Source of the DNA: CAVXFS01 sp963761115
GTDB lineage: Bacteria; Pseudomonadota; Gammaproteobacteria; Burkholderiales; Gallionellaceae
DNA: 64,000 bases
Direction of reading: 5' to 3'
Assembly: GCA_963761115.1 (NCBI GenBank)
Contig: CAVXFS010000004.1
Coordinates: 124,001 to 188,000, forward strand
Made by a program: the position numbers and the translations under genes. Position 1 is the first letter of the stretch. Each line of letters starts with the position of its first letter. Below are positions 42,618 through 51,574 of the stretch, in pieces. The notes under the pieces are model-generated. The model did no database searches. It was not told the DNA's origin and saw only the letters and a program-made list of their open reading frames with translations.

Positions 42618-43634
42618 ATGAGAATCAAATCATGGGCACACTCTTTTGTTCTGGGCGTTGCACTATTGCTTGCCATTGCTCAGCTGCATCATATTTTGTT
42701 GTTCTTTTCCGCAACGCTGAGTGCGAACATTGATGCTGCCTTTGGCGTGACAACCGGACACCCGCATTGGCGCGTATATCAGAACCGCGTGCTTGGGCCA
42801 TATTTGATCAAGGGTTTGGCCAGTATGCTTTCTGGAGATTTCACGGATGCTTACTTGGTACTGCTAGTGGTGACTTTGGCCCTGGCTGGTTATCAGGCTT
42901 GGCGAATCGGGGAAAAGATAGGCGGAGTCCGAACCGGCTGGTTTGCACTGATAACTTTGCACCTGCTTTTCATGCTCATGTTTTCCAGGAGCTGGCTGTA
43001 TATATGGGATTTCATTGGCCTGAATGTTTTTCTGGCCTTTGTGGAGTTAGTGTTAAGTAAGCGATTGTGGTACTGGTTTGCGGCGCTGTTTGCCGTTGCA
43101 ATTTTAAACCGCGAGAGCGGACAGTTCATTGCGCTCTGGATGATGCTGGAGCCAGTATGTCGCTGGCTGGTTCGGCGTTCGCTCACAGGCAAACCGGACT
43201 TACACATGCTTATCTCCGGAGCCGCTTGTGCCGTTGTCGGGGCGTGGCTTATAAACTATTTAAGAACAACTTTGCTTGTCGAAGAAGTCGGATTCAATCT
43301 GATAGGGGGAACGCCACCTGGCTATGGCCTGAATTTCTTTTGGGCCTTGCCAGGCAATTTTCACGTGCTGCTTCATGCATGGAATGGAGGCTTTATCAGC
43401 AACTTGTCTATCATTATTGCAATGATATTTTTTTCTGCGATTGCAGGACTGTCTATTGCGCTGATGCTAAAGGATACCTTGCGTTATCTGGCATTTTCCA
43501 TAACGATCATGACCATGGCATTGTCGATTTTATTGTTTGGTTATATTTCGGAAACGCGTGTCTTTATAGAAACCATACCCATTTTGTTGATGGGCGCTTG
43601 CCTGCTATTTCAAAGCAGTACTGTGCCAGAATGA
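42618..43634 (+). CDS. Uncharacterised polytopic membrane protein
   Basis: The 338-residue protein has about eight to nine hydrophobic helices spread over its length. An early non-membrane loop reads TTGHPHWRVYQNRVLGPYLIKGL; such a Tyr-x-Asn/Tyr-Arg-Val-Leu-x-Pro motif recurs in uncharacterised membrane proteins near polysaccharide genes. I do not recognise a function. It stands alone between the GT41 genes and the cytochrome cluster. Confidence 0.65.
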   Translation: MRIKSWAHSFVLGVALLLAIAQLHHILLFFSATLSANIDAAFGVTTGHPHWRVYQNRVLGPYLIKGLASMLSGDFTDAYLVLLVVTLALAGYQAWRIGEKIGGVRTGWFALITLHLLFMLMFSRSWLYIWDFIGLNVFLAFVELVLSKRLWYWFAALFAVAILNRESGQFIALWMMLEPVCRWLVRRSLTGKPDLHMLISGAACAVVGAWLINYLRTTLLVEEVGFNLIGGTPPGYGLNFFWALPGNFHVLLHAWNGGFISNLSIIIAMIFFSAIAGLSIALMLKDTLRYLAFSITIMTMALSILLFGYISETRVFIETIPILLMGACLLFQSSTVPE

Positions 43635-44162
43635 CTGCAGTGCTGCATTGTCCACCATCTCATTTGGCAGGCTTGTTCATCCTCAGCCATACGGTCATCG
43701 GCAGAGCAGAATCTATTCTAACGGCTTGAAATGAAATGCCTGCGACGTCAGATTGCTGGATTAACGAGTAAAGTTTGGGGAATCTTGCGACCGTGACTTT
43801 TTCGTGACGCCAAATCCGTATGTCGCCGCGTCTGATGGTTTCTGCTGGGGTGCCGTGTCAGTAATTTGCGTTTGTTTTAGTATTTGCCACACCCTTTGCC
43901 TGCAGCCTTCGTGCATACGACTAACGGGGTTGTCTGCAATCAAAAATCGAGTAGCCAATTTATTGCAATGTATAGTAGGATAATAGCTTACATGATTATG
44001 GAATGAGCAGGCGACTAGCTGTATGCAAGTTCATAGTGCATGCACAATGGTCTGTGTGCGGAAGAAATTGCAGTTGGTATATGCCGCATAACAACATGAA
44101 ATAGCAGGTGATATTCAACCAACTGCATTTCCAGGATGATTGGATATTCATAATTATCAGCT
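43635..44162. other. Intergenic region upstream of the NHL lipoprotein, no gene seen
   Basis: No supported gene. A 65-codon minus-strand frame at 43761-43958 has no recognisable features. The last third is AT-rich and likely holds the promoter of the cytochrome cluster's first gene, but no consensus promoter is clear. Confidence 0.4.
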
Positions 44163-44200
44163 GATTGACGATTCAAATGGGTTCCCATTTCGAGTCAATC
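44163..44200. promoter_or_regulatory. Nested inverted repeat 25 bases upstream of NHL lipoprotein gene
   Basis: Outer arms GATTGAC and GTCAATC enclose inner arms AAATGGG and CCCATTT separated by TT. Both pairs are perfect seven-base inverted repeats around one centre. This could be a dimeric repressor operator or a stable leader hairpin close to the ribosome-binding site (GGAGG at 44215). A further GTCAAT follows at about 44208, giving a partial direct repeat. Confidence 0.6.
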
Positions 44201-44225
44201 GTTGCGGGTCAATGGAGGTTTATGT

Positions 44226-45353
44226 ATGGCACGTTACACTTGTTTCCCAGGTAGAAAATATCTAGCCTTGCTGATGTGCGTCATGTTGGCGATTTTGGCT
44301 GGTTGTGTGGCTGTTCAGGCGCCAAAGGTAGCGAAGAAACATATTCAGACAACTTGGCCGGAGCCGCCCGATCCCCCACGTTTTGTCTTTGACTGGGTAA
44401 TCCTCGGAAGTCAAAGTGTCAAGGGTGTAACCGAAGACGAGAAACTTAAGGAATCTCTTCTTGGGAGTACCGGGCGTACCAACGATCCTTTCGGCAAACC
44501 CTATTCAATTGCTGTCAATAAGGGACGCATATTTGTTTCCGATACAGTTGCTCGTGTAGTCAGGGCTTTTGACGCGCCTCTGGGAACATATTTTTTGATT
44601 GGCTCCGGAAGAGAACAAAATTATCTAGCGCGCCTGGCGAAACCCATGGGGCTTGATACTGACGAAAAGGGAAACTTGTACGTTATTGACGCCACCTTGA
44701 AAGTTGTAAAAGTTTACTCAAGAGATGGAGCATATTTGCGTACCATGCTGAAAGAAGGAGATATAGACAGGCCGTCGAGCGTAACTGTTGATCCTAGCGG
44801 TGATCGTATGTACGTGGTCGATATTGGAGGACCAAATTCTCAAAACCATCGGATTCGAGTATATAACGCGCAAACTGGGGAGCACCTGTTTGATATTGGC
44901 AAACGCGGAAGCGGTCCCGGTGAGTTCAATTTACCGAGGGACGTGGCCATTGCTCCCAATGGTGATTTGTATGTCTCGGACGGCGGGAATTTCCGCATTC
45001 AGGTTTTTAATCATGATGGCAAATTTTTGCGGACATTTGGCGAACTCGGCAAACAGTTAGGGAATTTTGGCCGACCAAAGGAAATTGCCATAGATAAAGA
45101 TAGCAACGTTTATGTTATTGACGCGGCGTTTGGCAATTTCCAGATTTTCAATTCGGAAGGGCAATTGCTGATGTTTATTGGCGAGCGCTCAAACGAGAAT
45201 GGACCGGGTAAATTTTTACTGCCATCGGGCATTGCTGTGGATGAAGATGGTCGTGTTTATGCGGTTGATCAATGGTTCAAAAAAGTGGATATCTTCCGTC
45301 CGGTTGGATTGCCATACAAAGCTGGGTACACAGTATTTCAAGGGCAGCAGTAA
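44226..45353 (+). CDS. NHL-repeat six-bladed propeller lipoprotein
   Basis: The 375-residue lipoprotein has a signal sequence ending in LAGC and six NHL-type blades, each with a GxxYVxD-like core: GRIFVSDTVARVVRAF, GNLYVIDATLKVVKVY, DRMYVVDIGG, GDLYVSDGGNFRIQVF, SNVYVIDAAFGNFQIF and GRVYAVDQWFKKVDIF. The ATG six bases after GGAGG is used. A paralogue lies at the other end of the porin/triheme block. NHL proteins are recurrent neighbours of extracellular multihaem cytochromes, where a scaffold or assembly role has been suggested. It has no catalytic motif. Confidence 0.88.
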   Translation: MARYTCFPGRKYLALLMCVMLAILAGCVAVQAPKVAKKHIQTTWPEPPDPPRFVFDWVILGSQSVKGVTEDEKLKESLLGSTGRTNDPFGKPYSIAVNKGRIFVSDTVARVVRAFDAPLGTYFLIGSGREQNYLARLAKPMGLDTDEKGNLYVIDATLKVVKVYSRDGAYLRTMLKEGDIDRPSSVTVDPSGDRMYVVDIGGPNSQNHRIRVYNAQTGEHLFDIGKRGSGPGEFNLPRDVAIAPNGDLYVSDGGNFRIQVFNHDGKFLRTFGELGKQLGNFGRPKEIAIDKDSNVYVIDAAFGNFQIFNSEGQLLMFIGERSNENGPGKFLLPSGIAVDEDGRVYAVDQWFKKVDIFRPVGLPYKAGYTVFQGQQ

Positions 45354-45359
45354 ATTACA

Positions 45360-45390
45360 GGGGGGATTGCTAGTCCCAGATCTCCCCTTC
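45360..45390 (+). terminator. Probable rho-independent terminator after NHL gene
   Basis: GGGGGGAT (45360-45367) pairs with ATCTCCCC (45380-45387) with one G-T pair, followed by TTCAAATTTATT. It is a weak T-tract, but the position seven bases after the stop is right. Confidence 0.45.
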
Positions 45391-46117
45391 AAATTTATTG
45401 TTCGTGAGGGCATTCATGGTCTGTATGCTACAAGCGGCACGACCGCCTAGCTTGGTGAGTGCGATGTTGCGTGCATCACAAACAACATCGCATGCGCTGC
45501 AAAGACATTCGATGACACGACTTTAACTCCTGGAATTGTGTAATTTGCAGCTTGGTGCTTCCGCCCTGGATCATCGCCCGATTTCTGCGCCGGTAAAACT
45601 CGAATGTGTCAATCTGAGGAATAGGGATGGAATGAGGTCTTCATTCCCCTAATGTCATGGCAAGGTCCTATTGCGGTTGCGCTCTGTCACGTGCAAAGAT
45701 GGCGAGCGATTAAGCGAATCGGTATAACCATACTCGGAATCAGGGTGGAGTTGCTTGAAGTGTAGTAGCTCAGACTTGATCTGACAGCAGTATCTCGCCA
45801 AATGTGTGGGGCTACCTGGTTTGATATCTAGGTGTGAATCTTTATCAACCAACGCGCGTAAGCGCAAACACAAGGATGGCTTGCTGAGATTGGAAATAAC
45901 AAGTTGATCCGCGTCAACTACCCCGAATACCGCTTTGAGGGACTCCTGACAATTAAAGCCCACGACATTGCTGGGGTATTCTTGCATGTTCAAGTAATAT
46001 CTCAATTCTTCTCAATTCCCGGAATAAAGAATGAATATCCTGACTAAGTAGATAAAAATACGACCAGCTAGATATTTTAAGTACGATTAATCATTATGTT
46101 AAAACTATTTAGTGTTG
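45391..46117. other. Long non-coding region upstream of the tetrahaem cytochrome gene
   Basis: No gene is firmly supported. A hairpin-forming repeat GCGATGTTG/CAACATCGC with a 13-base loop lies at 45461-45491. A 116-codon minus-strand frame at 45655-46005 has no recognisable motif. The length is unusual and leaves room for activator sites serving the sigma-54-type promoter at its end, or for an unrecognised small RNA. Confidence 0.4.
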
Positions 46118-46133
46118 TGGCACAGAACCTGCT
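46118..46133 (+). promoter_or_regulatory. Candidate sigma-54 (-24/-12) promoter
   Basis: TGGCAC-N5-CTGCT matches the RpoN consensus TGGCAC-N5-TTGCW, with the required ten bases between GG (46119-46120) and GC (46131-46132). It predicts a start near 46144 and a leader of about 96 bases before the tetrahaem cytochrome ATG. It lies in AT-rich intergenic DNA in the correct orientation. An NtrC-type activator is encoded at 22000-23361. Confidence 0.65.
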
Positions 46134-46144
46134 TAGTATATTGC

Positions 46145-46163
46145 GCAACTCGAAATTAGTTGC
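46145..46163 (+). other. 5'-terminal mRNA hairpin of the tetrahaem cytochrome transcript
   Basis: GCAACT and AGTTGC form a perfect six-base-pair stem with a seven-base loop, starting one base from the predicted transcription start. Stem-loops at the extreme 5' end protect messages from RNase E/RppH-type decay; that role is inferred here. Confidence 0.45.
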
Positions 46164-46239
46164 TTAAAATTTCAGGTTCTGGAGTCGGATGGTTGTGTTT
46201 TGGTAGGTAAATAAATATATATTTCAAGGAGAATCACTT

Positions 46240-47679
46240 ATGAAAAATCGTACAAATTACGCATTTGGCATGATGGGCTTGCTGTCTGCGTCTGCTATCG
46301 TAGTTGGGCTTGCCAACACGGCATATGCAACAGATAGCACAGTCGCCTCATCCGTTGGGGCTGGCATTACCACCTACACTTCCAGTGATGGCGGCACAGG
46401 TGTATTTGCGCCAGGCTCAGCAATCAATATCACCAATTCCCGCCACAACCTGAGCACGACCAATGTGTTGGATGGCAACAGTGTGCAGGGATCACTGGGA
46501 ACAGGCCCTGGCGGAACCAGCGTTCTTGATAATGCCGGCAACGTCGTCGGTACGAACCAGATCTGTGTTTTCTGTCATACACCACACGGATTTAACGCTG
46601 TTCAGTCTGGCCCGTTGTGGAACAAGGCAGTTAACAATTCATCAGTCTATTCTGTATATAACACCGGTAGTAACGTATCCAGCACTCTGGATGCAGATAT
46701 GCCTTCTATCGGTTCCGTGTCCCTTGCCTGCTTGTCTTGCCACGATGGTACGCAAGCAATGGACAACATGATCAATGGACCAGGTTCCGGTTTGATGGCT
46801 GAAGGCTATAACGGCGCATTGAGCTCAGCAATTGCGAGCAAGTTCTATATTACCGACGCTAACAATTCAACGCTAAGCCAGGCATATACATGGAATAGCA
46901 ATGGTAGTGACGGTGGCGGTAGCGGTGGTGGTTTTGCTCAGATGGGCCAGGTTACCGGTGGTGGTTTGACGAACTCTGATCCTTTCTTCAGCTCTGATAA
47001 CCCTGGTGCAGAAGGTATTCTGCTTGGCACCGACCTGTCGAACGACCACCCGATCAGCATGCAATACTGCGGCGGTGGTATTAGCACTACCCAGGGATCG
47101 GCAGTCGGCAATACGGTTATTATTGCGGATGGTACTTGCCGTGACAGGTTGTTCAACCTGCCAACTGCAGCGCATCTCGGAAGCAATACCACCGACGTCC
47201 GCTTCTGGGTTGACACCAACGTCATTCTGGACAGCGATGCAGTTGCTGCCGGGTCGGCAAGCATTGGTGGAACCGGCGCTTACCCAATCACACGTGATCC
47301 ACTCACGTATGAGCTTTATGTGACCAATGGTATTCAGCCAGCTGATTCGACGAATGGTACTGCAGCTATGGCTCAATCCGCAGGTGGGTTGACGACGGTA
47401 AGCGGTGCGACTGTAACTGACTGCGGTATTGGTAATAATGGTGACGCATGCGGACGTGGATTCGTGTCAAGCACATCGGCAAGCACGTTTACTCCAGTAC
47501 CAGGCGCGGGTATCCGTACCAAGCAAGACATCATGCTGTTTACCAATAACACGGCGTTCTCGGGTCAGCCAACCGTGGAGTGTGCATCATGTCATGATCC
47601 GCATACCCCGAACAACGGCGTATTCCTGCGTGTTTCCAACCAGGGCAGTGGACTTTGCCTCTCCTGCCACGTTAAGTAA
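46240..47679 (+). CDS. Secreted tetrahaem c-type cytochrome
   Basis: The 479-residue protein has a signal peptide ending near NTAYA and four CXXCH motifs: CVFCH and CLSCH in the first third, CASCH and CLSCH in the last 40 residues. Candidate distal His ligands are in NSRHNLS and DLSNDHPIS. A long Gly/Ser/Thr-rich middle part separates the haem pairs. AGGAG precedes the ATG. The haem-1-to-4 pattern (HNLS, ICVFCHTPHG, CLSCHDGT, LSNDHPIS, CASCHDPH) is repeated at the N-terminus of the 11-haem protein. Low-complexity, small-residue composition and tetrahaem count resemble extracellular OmcE-like filament cytochromes, but filament formation is inference. It is a single-gene unit with its own promoter and terminator. 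Confidence 0.9.
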   Translation: MKNRTNYAFGMMGLLSASAIVVGLANTAYATDSTVASSVGAGITTYTSSDGGTGVFAPGSAINITNSRHNLSTTNVLDGNSVQGSLGTGPGGTSVLDNAGNVVGTNQICVFCHTPHGFNAVQSGPLWNKAVNNSSVYSVYNTGSNVSSTLDADMPSIGSVSLACLSCHDGTQAMDNMINGPGSGLMAEGYNGALSSAIASKFYITDANNSTLSQAYTWNSNGSDGGGSGGGFAQMGQVTGGGLTNSDPFFSSDNPGAEGILLGTDLSNDHPISMQYCGGGISTTQGSAVGNTVIIADGTCRDRLFNLPTAAHLGSNTTDVRFWVDTNVILDSDAVAAGSASIGGTGAYPITRDPLTYELYVTNGIQPADSTNGTAAMAQSAGGLTTVSGATVTDCGIGNNGDACGRGFVSSTSASTFTPVPGAGIRTKQDIMLFTNNTAFSGQPTVECASCHDPHTPNNGVFLRVSNQGSGLCLSCHVK

Positions 47680-47719
47680 GAACGCGCAGCAAGCAACAAC
47701 GGTCGTAACATGACCTTGG

Positions 47720-47752
47720 CGGGCTAGACAGAAATGTCTGGCCCGTTTTTTT
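47720..47752 (+). terminator. Strong rho-independent terminator
   Basis: CGGGC-T-AGACA, loop GAAA, then TGTCT-G-GCCCG form an eleven-base-pair stem with one T-G pair and a GNRA-like tetraloop, followed by seven T residues. It ends the tetrahaem cytochrome transcript 40 bases after its stop. Confidence 0.92.
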
Positions 47753-48484
47753 CGTGGATTAAACACAAGCAATTAATACAGAAATCGAGATGAGTTCGAT
47801 TAGCCAGAATCTCGCACTTTAAAGCGGCAGATTCAATTAACAATCAGCTTTCTCGGGAATTAGTTGACCTGATACATGTCTTACTAAAGATTAATTATGA
47901 TCCGGATATAGTTTAAAGAACGGGTCATTGCAAGTATAATAATCAGCGACCAAATAACGTATTTTCATTAAAGCAAAATATAAATGGCTGCTTGAATATA
48001 ATCAAATCCAACCGCCGCTTGGCGATGTCATAGCATGAAATGTGTGATGGATTGGTTGTTGCAAGGTCGGCTGAAACTTACAAGCCTTATAAATTGCATC
48101 ACTTAAAATGAGCGGGTTTCAAGCATCGTTGCTAGTCAATAATGTGATTACTTATCTGACTTGGAGTAGTCTTGCTTTAAAGTCATGTTGATTCGGATGA
48201 TTTGAGAGCGAATATAAAGATGCTGATTGATTTTCCGTGTTTTGGCATAATCAATTTCTGTGGCGGATTAGCATTTTTATCTTACCTGCAAGTGGGCCAT
48301 AAAATATGTAAAGGAGGGGGTGTTCATTATCGGTTGTGTGGCTCACATTCCTGACAGTGAATCTTATCAAGCATGCATATGACACGGCCCGCGCTCATCC
48401 CTTTTTGTGAAACCATCAAACAGTCCTATAGCGCATTGATCTTGCGAATTGTTCTTGTGCATAATTCTGCGGAGCGGACGATAC
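47753..48484. other. Intergenic region upstream of the outer-membrane barrel gene
   Basis: AT-rich spacer of about 730 bases with no supported gene. A GG-N9-GC sequence at about 48161-48176 resembles a sigma-54 site but is one base too short. GGAG at 48471 serves the following GTG start. The promoter for the barrel/cytochrome operon is probably here but not identified. Confidence 0.4.
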
Positions 48485-50992
48485 GTGGATGAACGTTCAA
48501 GAGGAATTGCAGTTTCTGCGCTGAGGCTTGTCGTTGGACTTCCTATTATGTTTGGTCTGCGAATGGCGTTTGGCGCAGAAATCGCGCTTCCCCCACAAGT
48601 TGCGGTTGAAATAAGCAATGAAACCCCCTTGTCAGTTCCTGTTTTGGTTGCGCAGGCTCAGTCGATACCTGGGGGCATCAGTCAGGATGCTGGCGGGGTT
48701 TCTGCAACTGCTACTACGACTGAGCCACAATCTTCAACTCAGGAGTCCATAAGTGTTCCGAGTATGCCAGGAATCAGCCAGAAACGGAGAAGACCAAGGA
48801 TGGCTGGAATTCCGGACGGGTTGAGGACAGTTGATCAATTCCCTGATGAATCTACCACGACTCAACAAGCTACGGGTCAAGAGCAACAACCAGTTGAAAC
48901 CGGAGCTGTGGCAGGAACTGCATCAAGCCAACAAGGTGCAGCGCAGGGCAATGAGGAGGAGGATACCGAGACAATGCCAATAACGGAGACTAATTCTCCT
49001 GGAGCAAGGGCGGCACTCAAAGCCAAACTGGCGTCAAGCGAAGGCCGCAAGTATAAACTTGCACCAATTAGCTGGCGTGGGACTGTGTTTTACTCGATTG
49101 CATGGAGAAAAACAAAAGTGTTTGGCAATAGAACTTATTTGGCGAACGAGAGACCAGATGTTGGAACGACGCCCTATAACAGAACTTCTATCGTGCAAGT
49201 TAAGGGCGCGATAATGGAGGGATCAACTTTTGTCCTTCACCCTTGGGTCGCTACGGTAGGAGGACATTTGGGGGTAATCCAGGAGGATGATCATCCAATT
49301 CCAAGATCCAGTAATACTCATAATAATCAGCTTATTTATGGGGCTGAAACACATATTTTCCCGGTGACCAGATTTCCTTTCTCAATGTTCTATGACCATA
49401 GAACGAACAAAGCCGACTATCAGTCCGTGAGTCAAGACTTCAATAATGACACCATGACGGATACTTTACGGATTTCTCAAAAATACCAGCCTCTTAGGGG
49501 GCCAGATATATATAATTTTGCATATAGTAGCAATAAAACTACTTACAACTACCAATACAATAATTTATCTATAGGCTCTCAGATGTTAACTGGCGCTTAT
49601 AAATATTCTACTTTGTCTGCTGCTTATTCAACCAGATTAGGGAGGAAATTTAATCAACCGTTTAATTTGTACGCAAATCATACAGTGGCTTCTCAATCAT
49701 TAAATCACGCTGCGGATACTGTAACTGACAATATCCGTGCTACGCACAGGTATGTACCTGAAGAATACTTGCTTACGCTTTCAACCGATGCCGACTATTT
49801 TGCGAGCAGGAACAGCAAATTTACTTCACGAAACCTTTCGGTTGGTTCTTCGGGGACATGGCAACCGGAAGATTTGGATAACCCGCTGATTGTTACTGGA
49901 AAAGCAAAGTATTACAGGACGCAATATAAAACCGACATCTCTAAGAGTGATAATCAAATCCTGACCGCGTCTGTGAATGCAACCTATAACAAATGGTCTT
50001 ACCTCCGCTTGACTGGGGGAGGGGGGCTCACAGAAACCCACCGCTTGGGTGGTGGCACCAATCTTATTACGATTCTATTCGGGCGAGCTTATTACACCCC
50101 ACCGGCTACGCGGCTGGCAAATTATGCCTACAGAAAATCGTTCTCTTCCGGATTTACAAATACTACCTCGAGTAGTGGAAACGCAAATTTCGCCACTTCC
50201 ACCGAAGCTTCGCATAACCTCTCTTCACGAGGTAGTAGTTTCAGGCTGTTAGGCAGGAATTTTCTGTACTCTAACCAACTTAGCCAATCTTTATTTGTAA
50301 GAACGGATCGCCTCCGAGGCTCAAGTGAGACCTTGGTCAACGGGGCTACATTGAGGTGGGTTCCGTTAGGTTTGAGAAGCAGGCTGCCAGGCGCCAGTGC
50401 AAATGATAGGGGGATGGGGGTGACGTCCAGAGCAAGGATAAGAGGCTCTGCGAATCTGATTACTGCAGTGAAAGTGAGCGCAAGAGACGTCCGGACATTT
50501 GGAAGGCGCCCATCACACAGTACATATTTCAGGCTATCTCTGAACGGTGGCGCCGGGAGTGCTTATAGTGGAGTTGGCACTGCTTCTGGCTATGGAGCCA
50601 CGGCTGAACTCGGTATTGATTATTCGTATACTACCAGATCAGGAGGATCGGGTGGATTGCAAGGCAATGCCTCATGGGGACATTCGTTCTATTATGACTA
50701 CCGCTATAAGAGACGCAAGGTATTTAACGTCCCCAGGCTGAATTACACATTTCGGTTAAGAGCAAACTTGGATCCGTCGATATTAGCCCAGCGTAGGTCA
50801 AATTTGCAGTCGACCCAGGTATACGCGACAGATTCCCAGGCGGTAGGCTATGGTGGTTCACTGCAAAATTTATTGACTTACAGGATCGGTCAAAATATGG
50901 TTGTTTTGAGCAGTTCCATAGTTAATGATTATGGCGTTAATACTGCTTCCCTCTTTTTGCAGTTCAGGGCATGGCGAAATCTTAATAATTGA
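48485..50992 (+). CDS. Outer-membrane beta-barrel protein (porin of cytochrome conduit)
   Basis: The 835-residue protein has a signal peptide ending near RMAFGA, a disordered Gln/Thr/Ser/Glu-rich segment (about 40-180) and then about 640 residues of short alternating polar/hydrophobic, Tyr/Ser/Thr/Asn-rich stretches typical of large beta-barrels, ending in LFLQFRAWRNLNN. It has no CXXCH and no N-terminal CXXC as in MtrB. A barrel directly upstream of periplasmic cytochromes is the hallmark of porin-cytochrome conduits, so it is inferred to hold a cytochrome across the outer membrane. The GTG start follows GGAG at ten bases; the open frame runs slightly further upstream. A family assignment needs a profile search. 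Confidence 0.75.
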   Translation: MDERSRGIAVSALRLVVGLPIMFGLRMAFGAEIALPPQVAVEISNETPLSVPVLVAQAQSIPGGISQDAGGVSATATTTEPQSSTQESISVPSMPGISQKRRRPRMAGIPDGLRTVDQFPDESTTTQQATGQEQQPVETGAVAGTASSQQGAAQGNEEEDTETMPITETNSPGARAALKAKLASSEGRKYKLAPISWRGTVFYSIAWRKTKVFGNRTYLANERPDVGTTPYNRTSIVQVKGAIMEGSTFVLHPWVATVGGHLGVIQEDDHPIPRSSNTHNNQLIYGAETHIFPVTRFPFSMFYDHRTNKADYQSVSQDFNNDTMTDTLRISQKYQPLRGPDIYNFAYSSNKTTYNYQYNNLSIGSQMLTGAYKYSTLSAAYSTRLGRKFNQPFNLYANHTVASQSLNHAADTVTDNIRATHRYVPEEYLLTLSTDADYFASRNSKFTSRNLSVGSSGTWQPEDLDNPLIVTGKAKYYRTQYKTDISKSDNQILTASVNATYNKWSYLRLTGGGGLTETHRLGGGTNLITILFGRAYYTPPATRLANYAYRKSFSSGFTNTTSSSGNANFATSTEASHNLSSRGSSFRLLGRNFLYSNQLSQSLFVRTDRLRGSSETLVNGATLRWVPLGLRSRLPGASANDRGMGVTSRARIRGSANLITAVKVSARDVRTFGRRPSHSTYFRLSLNGGAGSAYSGVGTASGYGATAELGIDYSYTTRSGGSGGLQGNASWGHSFYYDYRYKRRKVFNVPRLNYTFRLRANLDPSILAQRRSNLQSTQVYATDSQAVGYGGSLQNLLTYRIGQNMVVLSSSIVNDYGVNTASLFLQFRAWRNLNN

Positions 50993-51067
50993 TTTACTAT
51001 TCGGTACGTAGCGTTGGTGCCGATTTTTTCCAAAAAAAATGATAAGCAATCGACGGGGAAACGAGAA

Positions 51068-51574
51068 ATGGGAAATCGAATAAGGTGGGTTGTACGCTTC
51101 GTGTTGTCAGCAATTACGGCAGTCTGGATGTTGTTTGCCATAATTCCTCTGGCCAATGCGGAATACGGTGATGTTGTAATAAATAATTACGCGGACAAGG
51201 CTGGCATGCGTCCAGTTGTATTTCCACACTGGTATCATCGTATTCGTTTCAGATGCAAAGTATGTCATGCCGACTTGGGTTTTAAATTCAAGGCCGGTGG
51301 CAACGAGATCAACATGGCCAAGATTATCGACGGTCAATTTTGCGGTGCTTGTCATAACGGCGAAATCGCCTGGAGCGTGGAAAACTGCAACATGTGCCAT
51401 TCGGGCATACCGGGGACGCCCACGCAATTTCACAATAGCACCCAGGGAAGGTTGTTTGCTCCAAATGGCGGGGCATCAGGTATCAGGGGAGGGGCATCAA
51501 CATTTGGGCCGGTCAATCAAACAGCGCCTTCCGAAGGAGTGAATGGGAAGAAGGGGGAGGTGGGCGCGCCATGA
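51068..51574 (+). CDS. Triheme cytochrome c7-like protein, copy A
   Basis: The 168-residue secreted protein has signal peptide FAIIPLANA and three CXXCH motifs (CKVCH, CGACH, CNMCH). They sit in the layout FPHWYHRIRFRCKVCH, then FCGACHNGEIAW, then NCNMCHSG, with extra histidines as sixth ligands. This spacing is that of small triheme c7-type electron carriers. A Gly/Ser-rich tail of about 50 residues is extra. The ATG at 51068 is chosen over a TTG 18 codons upstream. It overlaps the next gene (ATGA). A close paralogue lies at 54086-54490. Confidence 0.9.
   Translation: MGNRIRWVVRFVLSAITAVWMLFAIIPLANAEYGDVVINNYADKAGMRPVVFPHWYHRIRFRCKVCHADLGFKFKAGGNEINMAKIIDGQFCGACHNGEIAWSVENCNMCHSGIPGTPTQFHNSTQGRLFAPNGGASGIRGGASTFGPVNQTAPSEGVNGKKGEVGAP

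Noticed and set aside
45655..46005. A 116-codon minus-strand frame in the long intergenic region
   Set aside because: There is no recognisable motif, no ribosome-binding site and irregular composition; it could be a decayed gene but cannot be supported.
48161..48176. A sigma-54-like TTGGA...TTGCT sequence upstream of the barrel gene
   Set aside because: Only nine bases separate GG and GC instead of ten, and RpoN promoters do not tolerate this spacing.
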